Shown here piece by piece: positions 22,723 to 35,007 of a stretch of DNA of 64,000 nucleotides. This stretch comes from Helianthus annuus (Eukaryota > Streptophyta > Magnoliopsida > Asterales > Asteraceae): positions 161,355,878 to 161,419,877 of the forward strand of contig NC_035446.2 in the NCBI RefSeq assembly GCF_002127325.2, given 5' to 3'. The position numbers and the translations under genes were made by a program. The notes under the pieces are model-generated. The model saw only the letters and a program-made list of their open reading frames with translations, made no database searches and was not told where the DNA came from. The first letter of the stretch is position 1, and the number at the start of each line of letters is the position of its first letter.

Positions 22723-24024
22723 TGGGCATCGCCTTGGTAGCGTCCAACGCTCAAAGTGGAACAAATGACCTTGTTTTTTAGCCACTAGAAGTTGCTTTGG
22801 ATTTGCATGACATCAACAATCGAAACCGATCAGTAGTAATAATTGGTCGTCAATAGTAATTGATCATTAATACTGTCCATAAGTGACAATCATGTTATCT
22901 CCATCAATGGTAGCAATTATCAGTCCGTAAGTATGCATCAATAATAACTTGATTGATCAACGATAGCTGAGTTATTGTTGATAGATTAATCATCAGTAGT
23001 AACTTGAAGGAGCTTCTATAGACGACTTTTCTGTTGATTTAACTGAATAATTGCGATGATTTTAACTGTTAACTAACATACTTTTCATGAAGTATTGTAA
23101 CATTTCAACATAAACTTGTGATCGTACCTTACCTATATAAAAAGAATTTTGTTTCGTTTTGATCATGCTTTTTTTGGTATGTTTTCAGAACAAAAAGGTA
23201 TACTCGTTCTTGTTTTCTTTATCAGTTATCTAGTTATCTAATGAGCATCACCAATATACAATAATCTGGCTAGTAATGTCACGATTATAGGAAATATCTA
23301 GGACATTTCCAAACTAACGTACCCCTTTCTTAATGGTGGATCTTGGAAATATTGTAGGAGAGTAAAAATAAGCGAATAATTATAGTCAAAACAGGTCGGA
23401 TTAGGGACTGAACCAAGAGGATCAATAATGTCCGCTAACCCCAATCCTTGGAAATAATTACTTTTTTTCTATAATTCTCGACCAATAATTTCCTCTTCCA
23501 AAACAAATGGACTTTCCTAATTTCCACAATAAAGTAAATAACAATCATACCTAATACAATGTACAACCAAGAATGTGACAACTTCTAATAATGAAAACCG
23601 TTGAAAATGCAAGAAGAATAAATTCATGGAAAGTGAGAAAAAGGTGAACTATTTCTAATTTTTAAAGACTAAAGATAATTTATGAGAGTGTGCCTAGTAA
23701 GTTATAGACGTTGGTCTTCTCATTTTTAGATAATAAAAATAATATTTTTATTTAAAAATGATTATTCAATACGAGACCTACGTCATCACACCCCAACTTG
23801 ATCCATTGATCCGCTCTCCTGATGGCTAGCCATCACTAGGGAAGACTAGGTCAAATTAAAATTTGACTAACTTTATATTAAAATTCTCAGTGGGTTTTGG
23901 GTGGCTCTATCATGTAAAAAATATTCCTAATTCAATTTCAAAGTATTAGATTGTCCCTCTTTCTAAATGCTACTTTAGAAACTTGTTTTATATGTTTTGT
24001 TTTATTTGATTTATTTATCTTTTC
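22723..24024. other. No gene; intergenic
   Basis: AT-rich. 22820-23000 has a loose recurrence of ATCARTAGTAA-like words. No domain, RNA gene or inverted repeat recognised. Confidence 0.5.
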
Positions 24025-24027
24025 TAA

Positions 24028-24354
24028 GGGTGAAGGGAGTGGTTAGACATTTGGAATAGGTAAACTCCCAAATCACCCAATCACATAGCGTCATGTCAAT
24101 TGTTTACCTAATGCTCAAAAACGTTGGCGGTGTTTACCTAATAGAAAGTAGGTAAACTATTTAAAAAAGTGGGAAAATGTATGGACCTCACCACACACCC
24201 CTCTCTCTCTCCCCTTCCCTCCCTCTCCCCGATTCGGTGAACCTTCACCGAAAACACCCCCAATTTCGGTAACTTTGATCGATAAACATAAACATGGTAG
24301 GCAGTGGTCACCGATTCGGTAAACACAAGTTTACCGCTCCCACTCCGTAGGCCC
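24028..24354. mobile_element. PIF/Harbinger-type MITE, 327 bp
   Basis: TAA target duplication (24025-24027 and 24355-24357). Imperfect inverted ends GGGTGAAGGGAGTGG and GGGCCTACGGAGTGG, both leading to GGTAAAC. No ORF; a CT-rich stretch lies inside at 24195-24230. Confidence 0.7.
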
Positions 24355-24357
24355 TAA

Positions 24358-25250
24358 TATATTTGAATGAAAAAGTTTCATGGGGAGAGAAAAACGTGAG
24401 AGTACAAACAGGTAATGTCAGCGTGGAGGAGAGGGCATTTGTAAACCCCCATTGAGTCACTGACAATGCTCTTGGTGCTAGAAAAAGACTCATGATTATT
24501 TAGGAAATACTATTAGGCGAATTCGATGTAAATTATTTCCACATGCTCGTGGTTGAGAATAAATACCATTGACCATTATCCAAATTATTAAGATGTGGGC
24601 ATGAGAAAATATATGCAAAGAGGTCCTTGTGGACCTTGCACTCGTTACTTTCCGCGAAACAACTTTGGAAGTGAAGTGTGTCATTTTAAACTCAGTTGGT
24701 TCTTGAATATGTATTGAAAGGGATGTTGAATTAGTTTGTGATTTACTGGGTTTTATAACTAACTTTTTTTTAAACACTATTAACTGGATTTAATAATTTT
24801 TTTTTCCACCAAAAAATACTTTCCCTTAGGAAGTTTGTTTTGTTGGATATCAAAAAGACTTCGAATAATAATAAACACAAACTTGAACAATGAATGAATT
24901 CGAAATGTACAGAAATGTAATTGATATCTTGGTGTTGGATAAGATTCCGGCTTATGTCTATATATACATATGTTGTGACAGTTATGGGTAACACGGTTGA
25001 AGGATCTAGGCGCCAAAACTGTTTGTAACTGTCTTCGACAACCTCCAACTTTCGTCCATAATTGTCACATAATTATTTGATAATCTTACCTTAATACAAT
25101 CCCTAGATATTAAGTACAACATACATAGTATAAATATACAAGTTCATACGATAAATAAGTTTATATTCTAACAGTCATAAGTTGTGTTGAATTGTATTGA
25201 ATTGTTTTTCTTGATAATCAACTTTGCAACTAAATTCTTAAAATTGAGCA
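24358..25250. other. No gene supported; left flank of the CACTA element
   Basis: Two minus ORFs (24496-24777, 24770-25048) show no recognisable motif. AT-rich intergenic DNA. Confidence 0.45.
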
Positions 25251-25253
25251 TGT

Positions 25254-25420
25254 CACTACAAGAAAAAGGAGCATTAGGGGCGCTATCTTTAGGGGCGACA
25301 TATAAAAAGTCACCCCTAAAGGGCCTATCCGTGTTTCAGCCTTGTACAATGAGTTCTGGCCGTCGATCAGGTAAAGAATCTAACGGTTGGTCTCTTTTCT
25401 TCACAAGTCGCCCCTAAATC
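25254..25420. repeat. CACTA left subterminal repeats
   Basis: Copies of TTTAGGGGCGAC and its complement (for example around 25288, 25311 and 25405) inside the left end. Such motifs bind the TNPA-type protein in En/Spm; here that is inference. Confidence 0.75.
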
Positions 25421-26007
25421 TGAGTTAAAATCCTTGGCGGGCTTCTTTCCCCCCATCAGACAACACTTCCACGTTTCCTCCTCCAAACCCTACCTGCCAC
25501 CCACCAGCCAGAATGTCGGCTCTTGTTGCATCAAATTCTCAGCCTTTTGAAGCAACGTGATGTTCAAATCGCAAGGTTTCTGTGTGGTTTATGTAGGTAA
25601 GAACCCTAACCGGTTTAATCATTAAGATTGATGTTCAAATCCCAATTATTATGTGTTGTTTGATGTTCAATTGCAAGTATTTTGTGGTGTATGTTGTTCA
25701 AATTAAAATTAGGCTGTTGCATCTTGAGGGACCACCATTCGATACGTCCAAATAGATATAAAAAACTAACAGGGACCACCATTTGTACTTGTGCTTGAGA
25801 TTCTATGAGATTGTTGACTTTATTGGGGTTTAAAATAAGGAACTTTAGTCAATACATGAGTTTGAGAGGACCACTGTTTGTTTTGTTCTTGTATTTGTCT
25901 CTTTTGTTTTTTTACATGACAAAATCATATATGAAAGTGTTTAATTCTATTTTATTATTGTATTTGTTGTTATTTAATAATTATGTATGTTTTGATTTGC
26001 ATTAGAA

Positions 26008-27065
26008 CTGATTTGGAATAAGTGTGTGTGGTGAACTACTATATCTGAATTGTTAGTAGTGGAGACGTAACCTGTTAATCGTTTGGTTTAAATTACGTAT
26101 TGGTTTAGCCTTACGGTTAGTTAGGGTTTAGGTATTTTTAAACGCTATGGTATATGGTTTATATGCGAACCCGGTTGCAAAAAAGTGAGCTTACGTATTG
26201 GACAAACCATCGATAAGAATGATTATGTGTAACAGCATATGGATTAAAGAATCATATAATATTAAGTGTTGTCTTTAAGCGTTTGAAAGAACATTCAAAG
26301 ACTAAACCCGTCGTAGGAGATTGCATTACGCTCGTGTTTATGGTTTTATATTGTTTGTTTCTTATATATCTGTTCTTTTTTATTCTATTGCAGTTTAGAA
26401 GCACCACCAAGGCCTTAATTTGTGCTGTTGATTTGTGTGAGTAGCGAATTGCAGAGTTAATAGTCAACAAAGCAGTTGTGCTTAATAGGTACAGATCATC
26501 CAGATTGTCTCTTTAAAATATAAATTGGTACACTCTAATCTAGCAAAAATTGTTGTATAAATAAGCATCAAATTGGCTGTAAAAAGAGCAATAAAATGCT
26601 GCAAAAAATGCTATAAAATCTGCGTAAAAAGGGGCGGTAAAAACAGCTACAAAATGGCTGCACAAAGCTGGAAAAATGCTGTAAGATTTGGAATAAGTAC
26701 GTGTTGATTTGAGTTGTTAGTGGTGGAGACGTAACCTATTAATGGTTTGGTTTAAATTACGTATTGGTTTAGTTTTTTAGCGTTGTCTTTAAGCGTTTGA
26801 AAGAACATTCAAAGACTAAACTCGCCGTAGGAGATTGCATTCTGCTCTTTATTTTGGTAATTAATATTGTTTGTTTCTTGTAACACTGTTCTTATTTATT
26901 CTCTTGCAGTATGGAAGCACAAGGCCTTAATAACTGACACGAAAACCCCTAACAAGGCCATAATTTCTGCTGCTGATTTGTGTGAGTAGCAAATTGCGGA
27001 GTTAATCATCAACAAAGTGGTTGCGCTTAATAGGTACAAATCTTCCAGATTCTCTTTCTAAATAT
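26008..27065 (+). repeat. Direct duplication inside the CACTA 5' region
   Basis: About 26008-26522 and 26688-27065 share long blocks in the same order (GGAGACGTAACCT, TTTAAATTACGTATTGG, GAAAGAACATTCAAAGAC, GATTTGTGTGAGTAGC). The copies differ by indels. Confidence 0.85.
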
Positions 27066-27438
27066 AAGTTCGTACACTCTTTGTTTTAAGTTAGATAGCA
27101 CTTCTTTTCATGCAAAGTAGTGTGCATAATACGTATGGATCCGAAAAGAACCGAGAACCAAACATAGAATTAACCAAAACCGAAACCGATAATAAACATA
27201 TAAGTAGGTCCTCGGTTCTGGAATTTTACCCATTTCGGTTTTGGGTCGGTTCTCGGTCCAGTACGGAAAATAACCTGAAGTAAATAAACCACACCGAACT
27301 TAAAAAAATAACAAAATATGGCCCAGGCCTGTTAAGTAAACAATATGGATGCCTGTTAACGAAATATTAAATAATATGGGCGCTTGTTAACCTAATCTGC
27401 AGAACAGCTGTGAAAAATGCTGTAAATAAGCATCAAAC

Positions 27439-28355
27439 TAGGGGTGTTCAAAAAGCTTGCGGCTCGCAACTCGCTCGAAGCTCGCTCGAAAAATACTCGA
27501 ATAAAGCTCGACTCGAAATCGGCTCGGTTATAAACGAGCCGGCTCGGCTCGGCTCGATTTGAAAACGAGCCGAGCCCGAGCTAGGCCTGGCTCGGCTCGT
27601 GAGCTCGTGAGTCGGCTCGGATTATTTTTTTATATTATATACATTAATTTTAATGGATAGATAAAATTGTGAATCTGGTAGTTTATATATTTGGATCTTA
27701 AAAATGTAATTTGTTAGTTCTTACGGTTAAATTTTATCTCAGCATTATATATTAATTTTGAAGGATACATAAAATTGAATCTATGGATACATAAAATTCT
27801 GAATCTGTGGAAACATAAATATGTGAATCTATTGGCTTATATTTTCGGATCTTTGCAGCATTAAAACATGCTTATCACATAAGAAGTGAAATAAAAAGGT
27901 AAGGGTTACATACTCGCCACTTTCAAATTTAGCAAAAATCACAAGATTAATACATAAAGCATGATATAATCAAGATCCCACATCGCTAAGAAGAGAAAGC
28001 ATGCGAAAGAACCTCCCCTATAAAAAGCCAGGGTGAAACCATCTAAAGAGTTAATAAGCTATGCTTACATGTGTTGTTCTTTGGTCAATAAAAGTTGCAT
28101 ATTTTGCCCTTTGGCTTTGTTACTTGAAATTTAGTCATGTTTGAGATTTTTTTTACTAGTAAATTTAATTGCTCTTGATAAAGTCGAGCTAAAGCGAGCC
28201 GAGCCGAGCTGGCTCGAATCTAGTTCGAGTTGAGCTTGAGCCCCAAACCTTAGCTCGATTTAAAATTCGAGCTTGAGCCGAGCCAGCTCGATTTGATTTC
28301 GAGCTGAGCTCGAGCTAGATCTGGTTTGGCTCGACTCGGTTCGTTAACAGCCCTA
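27439..28355. mobile_element. hAT-type non-autonomous element, 917 bp
   Basis: 8-bp target duplication CATCAAAC (27431-27438 and 28356-28363) and ends TAGGGGTGTTCAAA and TTAACAGCCCTA. Subterminal parts are rich in GGCTCG/CGAGCC words in both orientations. No ORF. It contains a snRNA-like promoter arrangement at 27975-28026. Confidence 0.9.
27975..28026 (+). promoter_or_regulatory. USE-like plus TATA arrangement in the hAT element
   Basis: ATCCCACATCG (27975-27985) matches the plant snRNA upstream sequence element RTCCCACATCG exactly. TATAAAAA follows at 28019-28026, 33 nt later, the spacing used in Pol II snRNA genes. No known snRNA sequence was seen downstream, so function is open. Confidence 0.4.
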
Positions 28356-28679
28356 CATCAAACTAGCTGTAAAAACAACAATAAACTGGCTGCAGAAATC
28401 TGCAAAAAAAATATTGTAACATCAGCTTAAAATGGCTGTAAAAACAGCAACACAATCGCTGCCGAAGGCTGCAAAAATGCTGTAAAATGAGTTATATATG
28501 TATTGTATGTATATATAGAAAAATAAATAAATTTATATACCTAACTAAATAAAATAAACATTTATATGTGTAACCAAATAGAGATTGAGTTGATTACAAA
28601 TTGATTAGAAAATAAACATCACTCGTCAATACTCTATTAAAAAAACGATACCTTAGACCCTAAATTATGTTTCAGTTGC

Positions 28680-31600
28680 ATGATCATGTCTGTCGATAAA
28701 AGCTGGCTTGAAAATCCAAATCGTAGATCAACCGAGTACTTGGAAGGACTTAACTCTTTTATCAATAGATGTAAAGAACATACAGATAGCAGAGGCTATG
28801 TAAGATGTGCGTGTGCAAAATGTGAGAATACTCTTGTAATACCCTTCACAACGATGAAACATCATATGAATGTATGGGGCATCTGCCGGGATTACAAGGA
28901 GTGGACCTATCACGGTGAAAGTTTAATTCCTGAGGTTGAAGTTGTAGATGATGTTGCACCGACAAACGATACGGATATGGCTGCCGTTATCGAAGACGTT
29001 ATGTATGAGCGTATGGAAGAGGACACAGACCTCAACGAAGGGGACTTAGGTACAGAGAGTAGTAGCGTCCATGATGAATTTGAATGCCTGTTAAAGGAAG
29101 CCGAATCAGAATTATATCCTGGTTGTACCAAGTTTTCTTCCCTTGACTTTATAACAAAGTTTATGCATATCAAGGTGAGGCACAAATTGACTAATAGTTG
29201 CTTTGATGAAATCCTCGAGTTGTTGCAAGCTTCACATCCTGAAGGCAACAAGGTTCCTCCTTCCCATTATGTAGCCAAAAAGACATTAAAGAAGCTTGGT
29301 TTGGGGTATGAGTCGATACATGTGTGCAAAAATGATTGTGCTCTCTTTTGGGCAGAACACCATTTGTTGCAGAATTGTCCTGTTTGTAATGAGAGTCGAT
29401 GGGTTGATCCCGACACACATGGCAAGAAGGTACCTCATAAGAAATTACGATACTTTCCTTTGACCCCACGACTACGACGTTTGTACGGTTCAAGGCACAC
29501 TGCAAAAGATATGATATGGCACCATACAGGACGATCAGAAGATGGTACGATGCGTCATCCTGTTGATGGAACTTCATGGAAAGAATTTGATATTAAGTAC
29601 CCTAACTTCTCGAGGGAACCCCGAAATGTTCGTCTAGGTCTTGCAGCTGATGGTTTCAATCCCTTTGGTAACATGAGTTCGGCTCATAGCACGTGGCCAG
29701 TAATACTAACCACATACAATCTGCCTCCATGGCTATGCATGAAAGAGTCCTCATTCATGTTGTCCTTGGTGATTCCTGGCCCCAAATCACCCGGGAAGGA
29801 CATGGACGTCTTCCTTAGGCCGTTGGTGGACGAGCTTAAGCATTTGTGGCAGTCGGGCGTACGTACTAAAGACGCTGCGACTAACACATTCTTTACAATG
29901 AAAGCGATGTTGCTATGGACCATAAATGACTTTCCAGCTCGTAGTAGTCTATCGGGTTGGAGCGGACAGGGTTACAAAGCATGTCCGACTTGCAACGAAG
30001 ACACTCCTTCAGTACGTGTAACAAATAAAGTCGTGTATGTTGGTCATCGTCGATTCTTAGATTTCGACCATCCATGGAGAACCAATTTAGAATTTAACGG
30101 GGAACCCGATACAAGAGCCCCTCCGAAACAATTTAGTTCTGCTGACATAGAAGCTCAACTTGATCGTTTACTTCATCGTTTACCGGGCAAACATCCTGAT
30201 TTTGGAGGTGGTACGAGAAAGCGGGAGAACTTTGAGTTGAACTGGTCGAAACGAAGTATATTCTATGAACTTGAGTATTGGTCATCTCTGCAGTTAAAGC
30301 ACAACTTAGATGTAATGCATATTGAGAAAAATGTGTGCGACAGTTTGCTTGGTACGCTTTTAATGAATGATAAGTCTAAAGACACGCCAAATGCACGGGT
30401 CGACTTGGAAAAGCTAAATATTCGAAAGTCGCAATGGTTGAAAAAAAAAGGAGAGAAGTGCTATAGTCCCCACCCAAAATACTCATTCAAGGTCAGTGAT
30501 CGAAAGCTTTTTTGTCAATTTATAAAAGATGTTAAACTGCCAGATGGGTTCGGATCTAATATCAGCAAAAGAGTAACTGATAACAATAGTAACATTACTG
30601 GGTTGAAATCCCATGACTGTCATATTCTCATGCAACGTTTGATACCGATTGGGGTTAGAGAATTTTTGACTAAAGATACCTATACACCAATAGTAGACCT
30701 TTGTATGTTCTTTAAGCAACTTTGCTCAAGAACACTATTGGTTGAGGATATGAAAAAAGCAAAGGATGCCATTCTTATGATATTGTGCAAGTTAGAGTTG
30801 ATCTATCCGCCAGCGTTTTTTGACATTATGGTTCATTTAGTTGTGCACTTACCAGATGAAGCAATTCGTGGGGGTCCGGTATGTATGAGATGGATGTATC
30901 CGTTTGAAAGGTATATGAAAAAGCTAAAAAACTATGTCGCGAACAAGACACACCCAGAAGGCTGTATAGCTGAAGGTTATGTTGTTGAAGAAGCTCTATC
31001 ATTTTGTTCGATGTACCTTCGAGATGTTCAAACAAAGTTCAATCGCCCGGATAGAAACGAGGATGTTGTTGTCGAAAAAAGAAAGATGTGGGTGTTTGAG
31101 TCTAAATGTCGTCCGGCTAGTGCAACAAAGATCAAATTTCTTTCTCCAATCGAAAAACTCAATTTAGAATGGTTTGTTCTTGATAACTGTCAAGAAGTCA
31201 GGGAATATGTGAAGTAAGTGTTCCTATCTTTGACTTTTCATTATTTGTTATGTATTTTCTCATTCTTTACCTTTTGTATACTTTTGTCTTTGTTGTAGTG
31301 AATTTAAATCTAAACATCCCCTAGAAGACGTTAAAACCAAATTTCATAAGTGGTTTCTCGAGAAGGTAATATATATGTAAAACACATTACTATATATTCG
31401 TTAGGTAACACATATATAACACTCATTACTCTGTTTCTTAGGTGTATTCCATGAAAATACAAAATTCTTCAGAATTCCACTCAGAGCTATATGCTCTTTC
31501 AATGGGTGCGGATGTAGAGGCCGCTACTTACACTGCTTGCATAGTCAACGGTGTTAGGTTTATGGTACTTCTTCGTGACAAACGACGCACAACGCAAAAC

Positions 31601-32215
31601 TCTGGGGTTTCAACACAGGGAGAGCATGGTGAGAAATATTACGGGTTAGTAGAAGAGATTATTGAGTTGTTTTATGCAAATGGGTATTCAACTGTCCTAT
31701 TTCGATGCAAGTGGTTTGATACTCGCATGGGCGTCACATATGACAATAATATTACCAGTATCAACACAGAACACGAATGGTGCAAAGAGGATCAACTCAT
31801 ATTTGCTTCGCAAGCGAAACAAGTCTTCTACGTCCGAGAACCTTCTCGAGGAAACCAAATCAATAACCATCGGTGGGTAGTCGAGGATGTTAATCATCGA
31901 AAAATTTGGGATCTACCTGCACTAAACGATGGTCATGTTGAGAATGTCCAAAATGTTAACAATGACCTAGCTGAAGATCTTGACGTCGTTCACAACAACT
32001 CTTCATCTAATAGTGTACTTTTCATCGACTTTCGCCAATACTTTCAGAACATGTCTGCTCATGTCACCGAGGGCGAGTCTGCAATTGAAGTTAACCCGCC
32101 AACGGTTATCGATGATGAAGTGTCTGAAGTCGAGACAGATTATGACGAGCCTGATCCTGATTATCTCACGGAGGGGTCTGATGAGTCAGACACTTCCGAG
32201 GGAAAGTTTGATTAA
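28680..32215 (+). CDS. CACTA TNP2-type transposase (TNPD-like)
   Basis: Exons 28680-31213, 31299-31365 and 31442-32215 join in frame across GT-AG introns to 1124 residues. Domains: N-terminal transposase-associated region (about 8-82, WLENPNRRS, with CACAKC), TNP2 transposase core (about 180-600, including LDVMHIEKNVCDSLLGTLL near 541), DUF4218 (about 690-790, PPAFFDIMVHLVVHLPDEA, MRWMYPFERYMKKLK) and DUF4216 (about 900-1020, RCKWFDTR). The tail is acidic. No internal stop. It should bind the element ends and catalyse cut-and-paste transposition in the nucleus. The start could be Met 1 or Met 3; an upstream non-coding exon is likely, since TTTCAG precedes the ATG. Usual family length is similar. 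Confidence 0.95.
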
Positions 32216-32553
32216 AAGACGAGTTGTAATTTCTATATATGTCTGATTATAAGAAACCTTGGGTGTACTTCCATGTTGCTAGAAAACCTCATTCATATAT
32301 GTATGAGTTAATTACATAAATAGTCCCTGTGGTTTTAGGTAACTTTTAGTTTTGTACCAAGTTTAGGTGTTAAAACTAACAGACGTTAAATTTTATGTTA
32401 AATTTTGCACATTTCAGCGGGTTATCGACACGGAAAACGGCTGAAGCGGTGGCGACGGTTTAGGTCATCCTAGAAGAACTGGGAAAATAGTTGTGTTGTA
32501 AAAGTTTTTTTTTTTAATTTTATCTTCTTAAATAGTTTTATCTATATACAGAA
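32216..32553 (+). other. Spacer between the two CACTA genes
   Basis: Holds the 3' end of the transposase gene and presumably the promoter or 5' UTR of the second gene. A poly-T tract lies near 32505. No ORF. Confidence 0.5.
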
Positions 32554-33395
32554 ATGGCGAGTGTCATGCCAAGAAGCCATGGTGGCGATGGTGCCGAGGA
32601 TCCACCACCTCCTAGCGGTTTTGGGCGGGGCCAGCATGTGGAGGATCGTAAGTCTTTTTAAAGTTTATTTATTTACTATTTTTATTCAATTTTATAAATA
32701 TGTATTGTGACTAATAATTTTTATCTATATTGTAGTTGTCCCAGCCAAGAGAACAAGGGGTAAGGCTAAAAACAAAGGACTTAGACATGCGATTGCTTTA
32801 AACAAGGGGCGAGTTTCTCTTCCATTTGATACAGAAGTCACTTATCTCCCAATTGGTATCCCTAATGATTGGTTCACTCGCGAAGTGGGGCGTTATATGT
32901 TTGGCCACTTTGCATTCGATAAGAGTTCTTACAACTATGTTTCTGATGCTGAAAAGAATGCCATGGAGGTGCATTTAAGGGTAAATATATTATTTAAGTA
33001 TATTTCTATGTTCTTTGTTCATGACTCGTTTTCAACTTAACTAACTTATTTTGTTTAATTCCTAGCGGCGTTTCAATTTTACTGAAATTGAGAAGCATCC
33101 TAAATGTAGACAATTGATGGATGGCCTTAATGCGGTATACATGAAGCGTTATAGAAGCCGAAAAGCCAAAGCAAAAGAAGAATTTTTAGCAAACGGAGGG
33201 GAAACTGATGTAGCGAGAGCAAGGGCCAACATCCCCAAGGGTATGAGTGAAGAGAATTGGAATAAAACCGTAGACTATTTCTTGACCAAAGAACATAAGG
33301 ACCGGTCACGTGCCAACAAATCAAATCGCCAAAAACAACTTTACGCAAACCGTGGGGGATCGTCGACATATAGTAGTTTTTGTTTCAAAAAAGTA

Positions 33396-33447
<52 letters not shown>

Positions 33448-34509
33448 CTATTTTTACGTATAAGTGTTTGTTTAAAGTAGTCTAATTTTTAATGTTAAAT
33501 AGGATAAGACCCGACTCGAAGCGTTTAAAAATGGTCATACTCTTAAAGATGGAAGGTTTGCCAGCGAGCTAGAGGAGCAAAAATACGTAAGTATCTTATT
33601 AAAAGTATAATTTTTATATATATTTATATTAATCTATTGCCGTTGTAAAACACAGGAAGAATTACAAGCAGAGTTTGAGTCCCAAAGTGAACCTAACATA
33701 GAAGACGAATTTGGAGAAGGTAGTTCGTCACAAGTGAATGAAGTTCAAGTATTTGAAAAGGTGTTTGGTGCTCGGCGCGGGCATTATATAGGTATGGGGC
33801 GTAAACCTTCACTATCTAGATTCGCACCACCAAGTTGTGTTGGTCCTCATGAGAAGGAGCAAACACCTCCAGCACTTACACTTACAGAGGTAAAGTTGGA
33901 TCAACCTTAATATGTTAAATGTTGGATGTCTTAAGTGTGTTACAGTCGTCCCTTTCATAACCCTAGGTGTCCCATCTACTTAATATGCCTGTTAGATCTC
34001 TGTTTTATGCTTTTATTCTTTGTACATTTGGTTGTTTATACTGCTAGTGAGTAACTAGTGGATCTGATTCAACACCATTATCGACAGCATTTAGATGTAG
34101 GATGAATTGTTGCTTTAGTTTTAATATTATTAGGATTTTTGTATGCATTGCAAAGAAAATATTTTTGAAGTTGAAAGAGGTGGATACCTATTTGAGGTTA
34201 TCTAACAAAGATCCAGCAAATACAAACACAAGTTTAATGTTTAATATCATCTATTTAGTACCGATTTGGTTAAAAGTTGGATGTCTTAAGTATGTTATAG
34301 TGGGCTCGGGTTTAATGACCCATTTGGTTAATGTTGTGCTTGGAAATATGTAGTTTGTTTGAACTTATAATCTACATCTTATTTTGTAGGATTTCCTTGA
34401 TGGTTTGTTTGAAAACGAAAGTTTTTTAGAACGTCTCTCAAAATTCATGAACTCTAAGAAGGCTTCAAAGAATGGCAATGAAGACAACATGGATGAGGAT
34501 CAAGAATGA
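32554..34509 (+). CDS. CACTA second gene, TNPA-like (Transposase_24 type)
   Basis: Six exons join in frame: 32554-32647, 32736-32980, 33066-33392, 33503-33586, 33656-33889, 34390-34509, giving 367 residues, all with GT-AG introns. A basic stretch (AKRTRGKAKNKGLRH, about 34-48) precedes the conserved part: YLPIGIPNDWFTREVG, a Lys/Arg-rich segment with ARANIPKGMSEENW, then RSRANKSNRQK and FGARRGHYIGMGRKPS. The C-terminus is acidic. This matches plant Transposase_24 (Ptta/En/Spm) proteins, the TNPA counterpart that binds subterminal repeats. The exon starting at ATG 32554 is chosen because it keeps phase into exon 2. Intron 3 contains an AT microsatellite. The gene looks intact. Confidence 0.88.
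33402..33444. repeat. AT dinucleotide microsatellite in a TNPA-like intron
   Basis: About 40 bp of alternating A and T between the donor at 33393 and the acceptor at 33502. Confidence 0.92.
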
Positions 34510-34734
34510 TGAAAAAAAGAAACTTGATGTTTATTATGTTTTATTTTAGACTTATAACTTAACTAGACAAAGAAACGTGAAACGTGATGTTATTATGGCT
34601 TATTTTTGATTTGATATTGGTTTTATGTTTAGATTAGAATTGCTGGGTATGTTTCGAAAAGAACAGCAGGTTTTGGTATTTGAAAAAACGGCAAAAAAAT
34701 AGAAAACAAAAAAAATCTAGTTTTTCCAGGAATG

Positions 34735-35004
34735 GACTTTTAGAGGCAACAAAAGTCGTCCCTAAATGTATAAGCGTGAGGTCATATGCTGATGTCATCA
34801 ATGAACTTTTAGGGTCGACAATTGTCGCCCCTAAAGATTCAACACCATTATCGACAACAATTGTCGTCCCTAAAGGTCAGTAGTGACAAGGCATTAGGGT
34901 CGACATTTTAGCAGCGACATGTCGCCCCTAATACCTTTAGAGGCGATTTTCTGCATCAATAGGGGCGACAATTGTCGCCCCTAAATCTCTGATTTCTTGT
35001 AGTG
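34735..35004. repeat. CACTA right subterminal repeats with palindromes
   Basis: Several copies of TCGCCCCTAAA, some inside palindromes: GGGGCGACAATTGTCGCCCC at 34964-34983, with imperfect versions near 34811 and 34860. Confidence 0.85.
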
Positions 35005-35007
35005 TGT

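Larger units (their letters stand above)
25421..28679 (+). other. CACTA 5' non-coding region
   Basis: No ORF with domains. A possible 5' non-coding exon with a donor-like TAGGTAAG near 25592 is followed by a duplicated block and by many GCTGYAAAAA words (26570-26690, 27405-27435, 28365-28490). An AAACCGAAACCGA/TCGGTTCTCGG stretch (27140-27290) looks like an old repeat fragment. Confidence 0.6.
25254..35004 (+). mobile_element. Complete CACTA (En/Spm) transposon, 9.75 kb
   Basis: Inverted ends start CACTACAAGAAA at both sides, flanked by a 3-bp target duplication TGT (25251-25253 and 35005-35007). Subterminal repeats of TTTAGGGGCGAC type lie in both orientations near the ends. It carries a TNP2-type transposase gene (28680-32215) and a TNPA-like gene (32554-34509), both intact after splicing, so it has the full coding set of an autonomous element. 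A hAT MITE (27439-28355) is nested in the 5' part. Confidence 0.96.

Noticed and set aside
28728..31035. Minus-strand ORFs over the CACTA transposase
   Set aside because: Shadows of the conserved plus-strand coding sequence.
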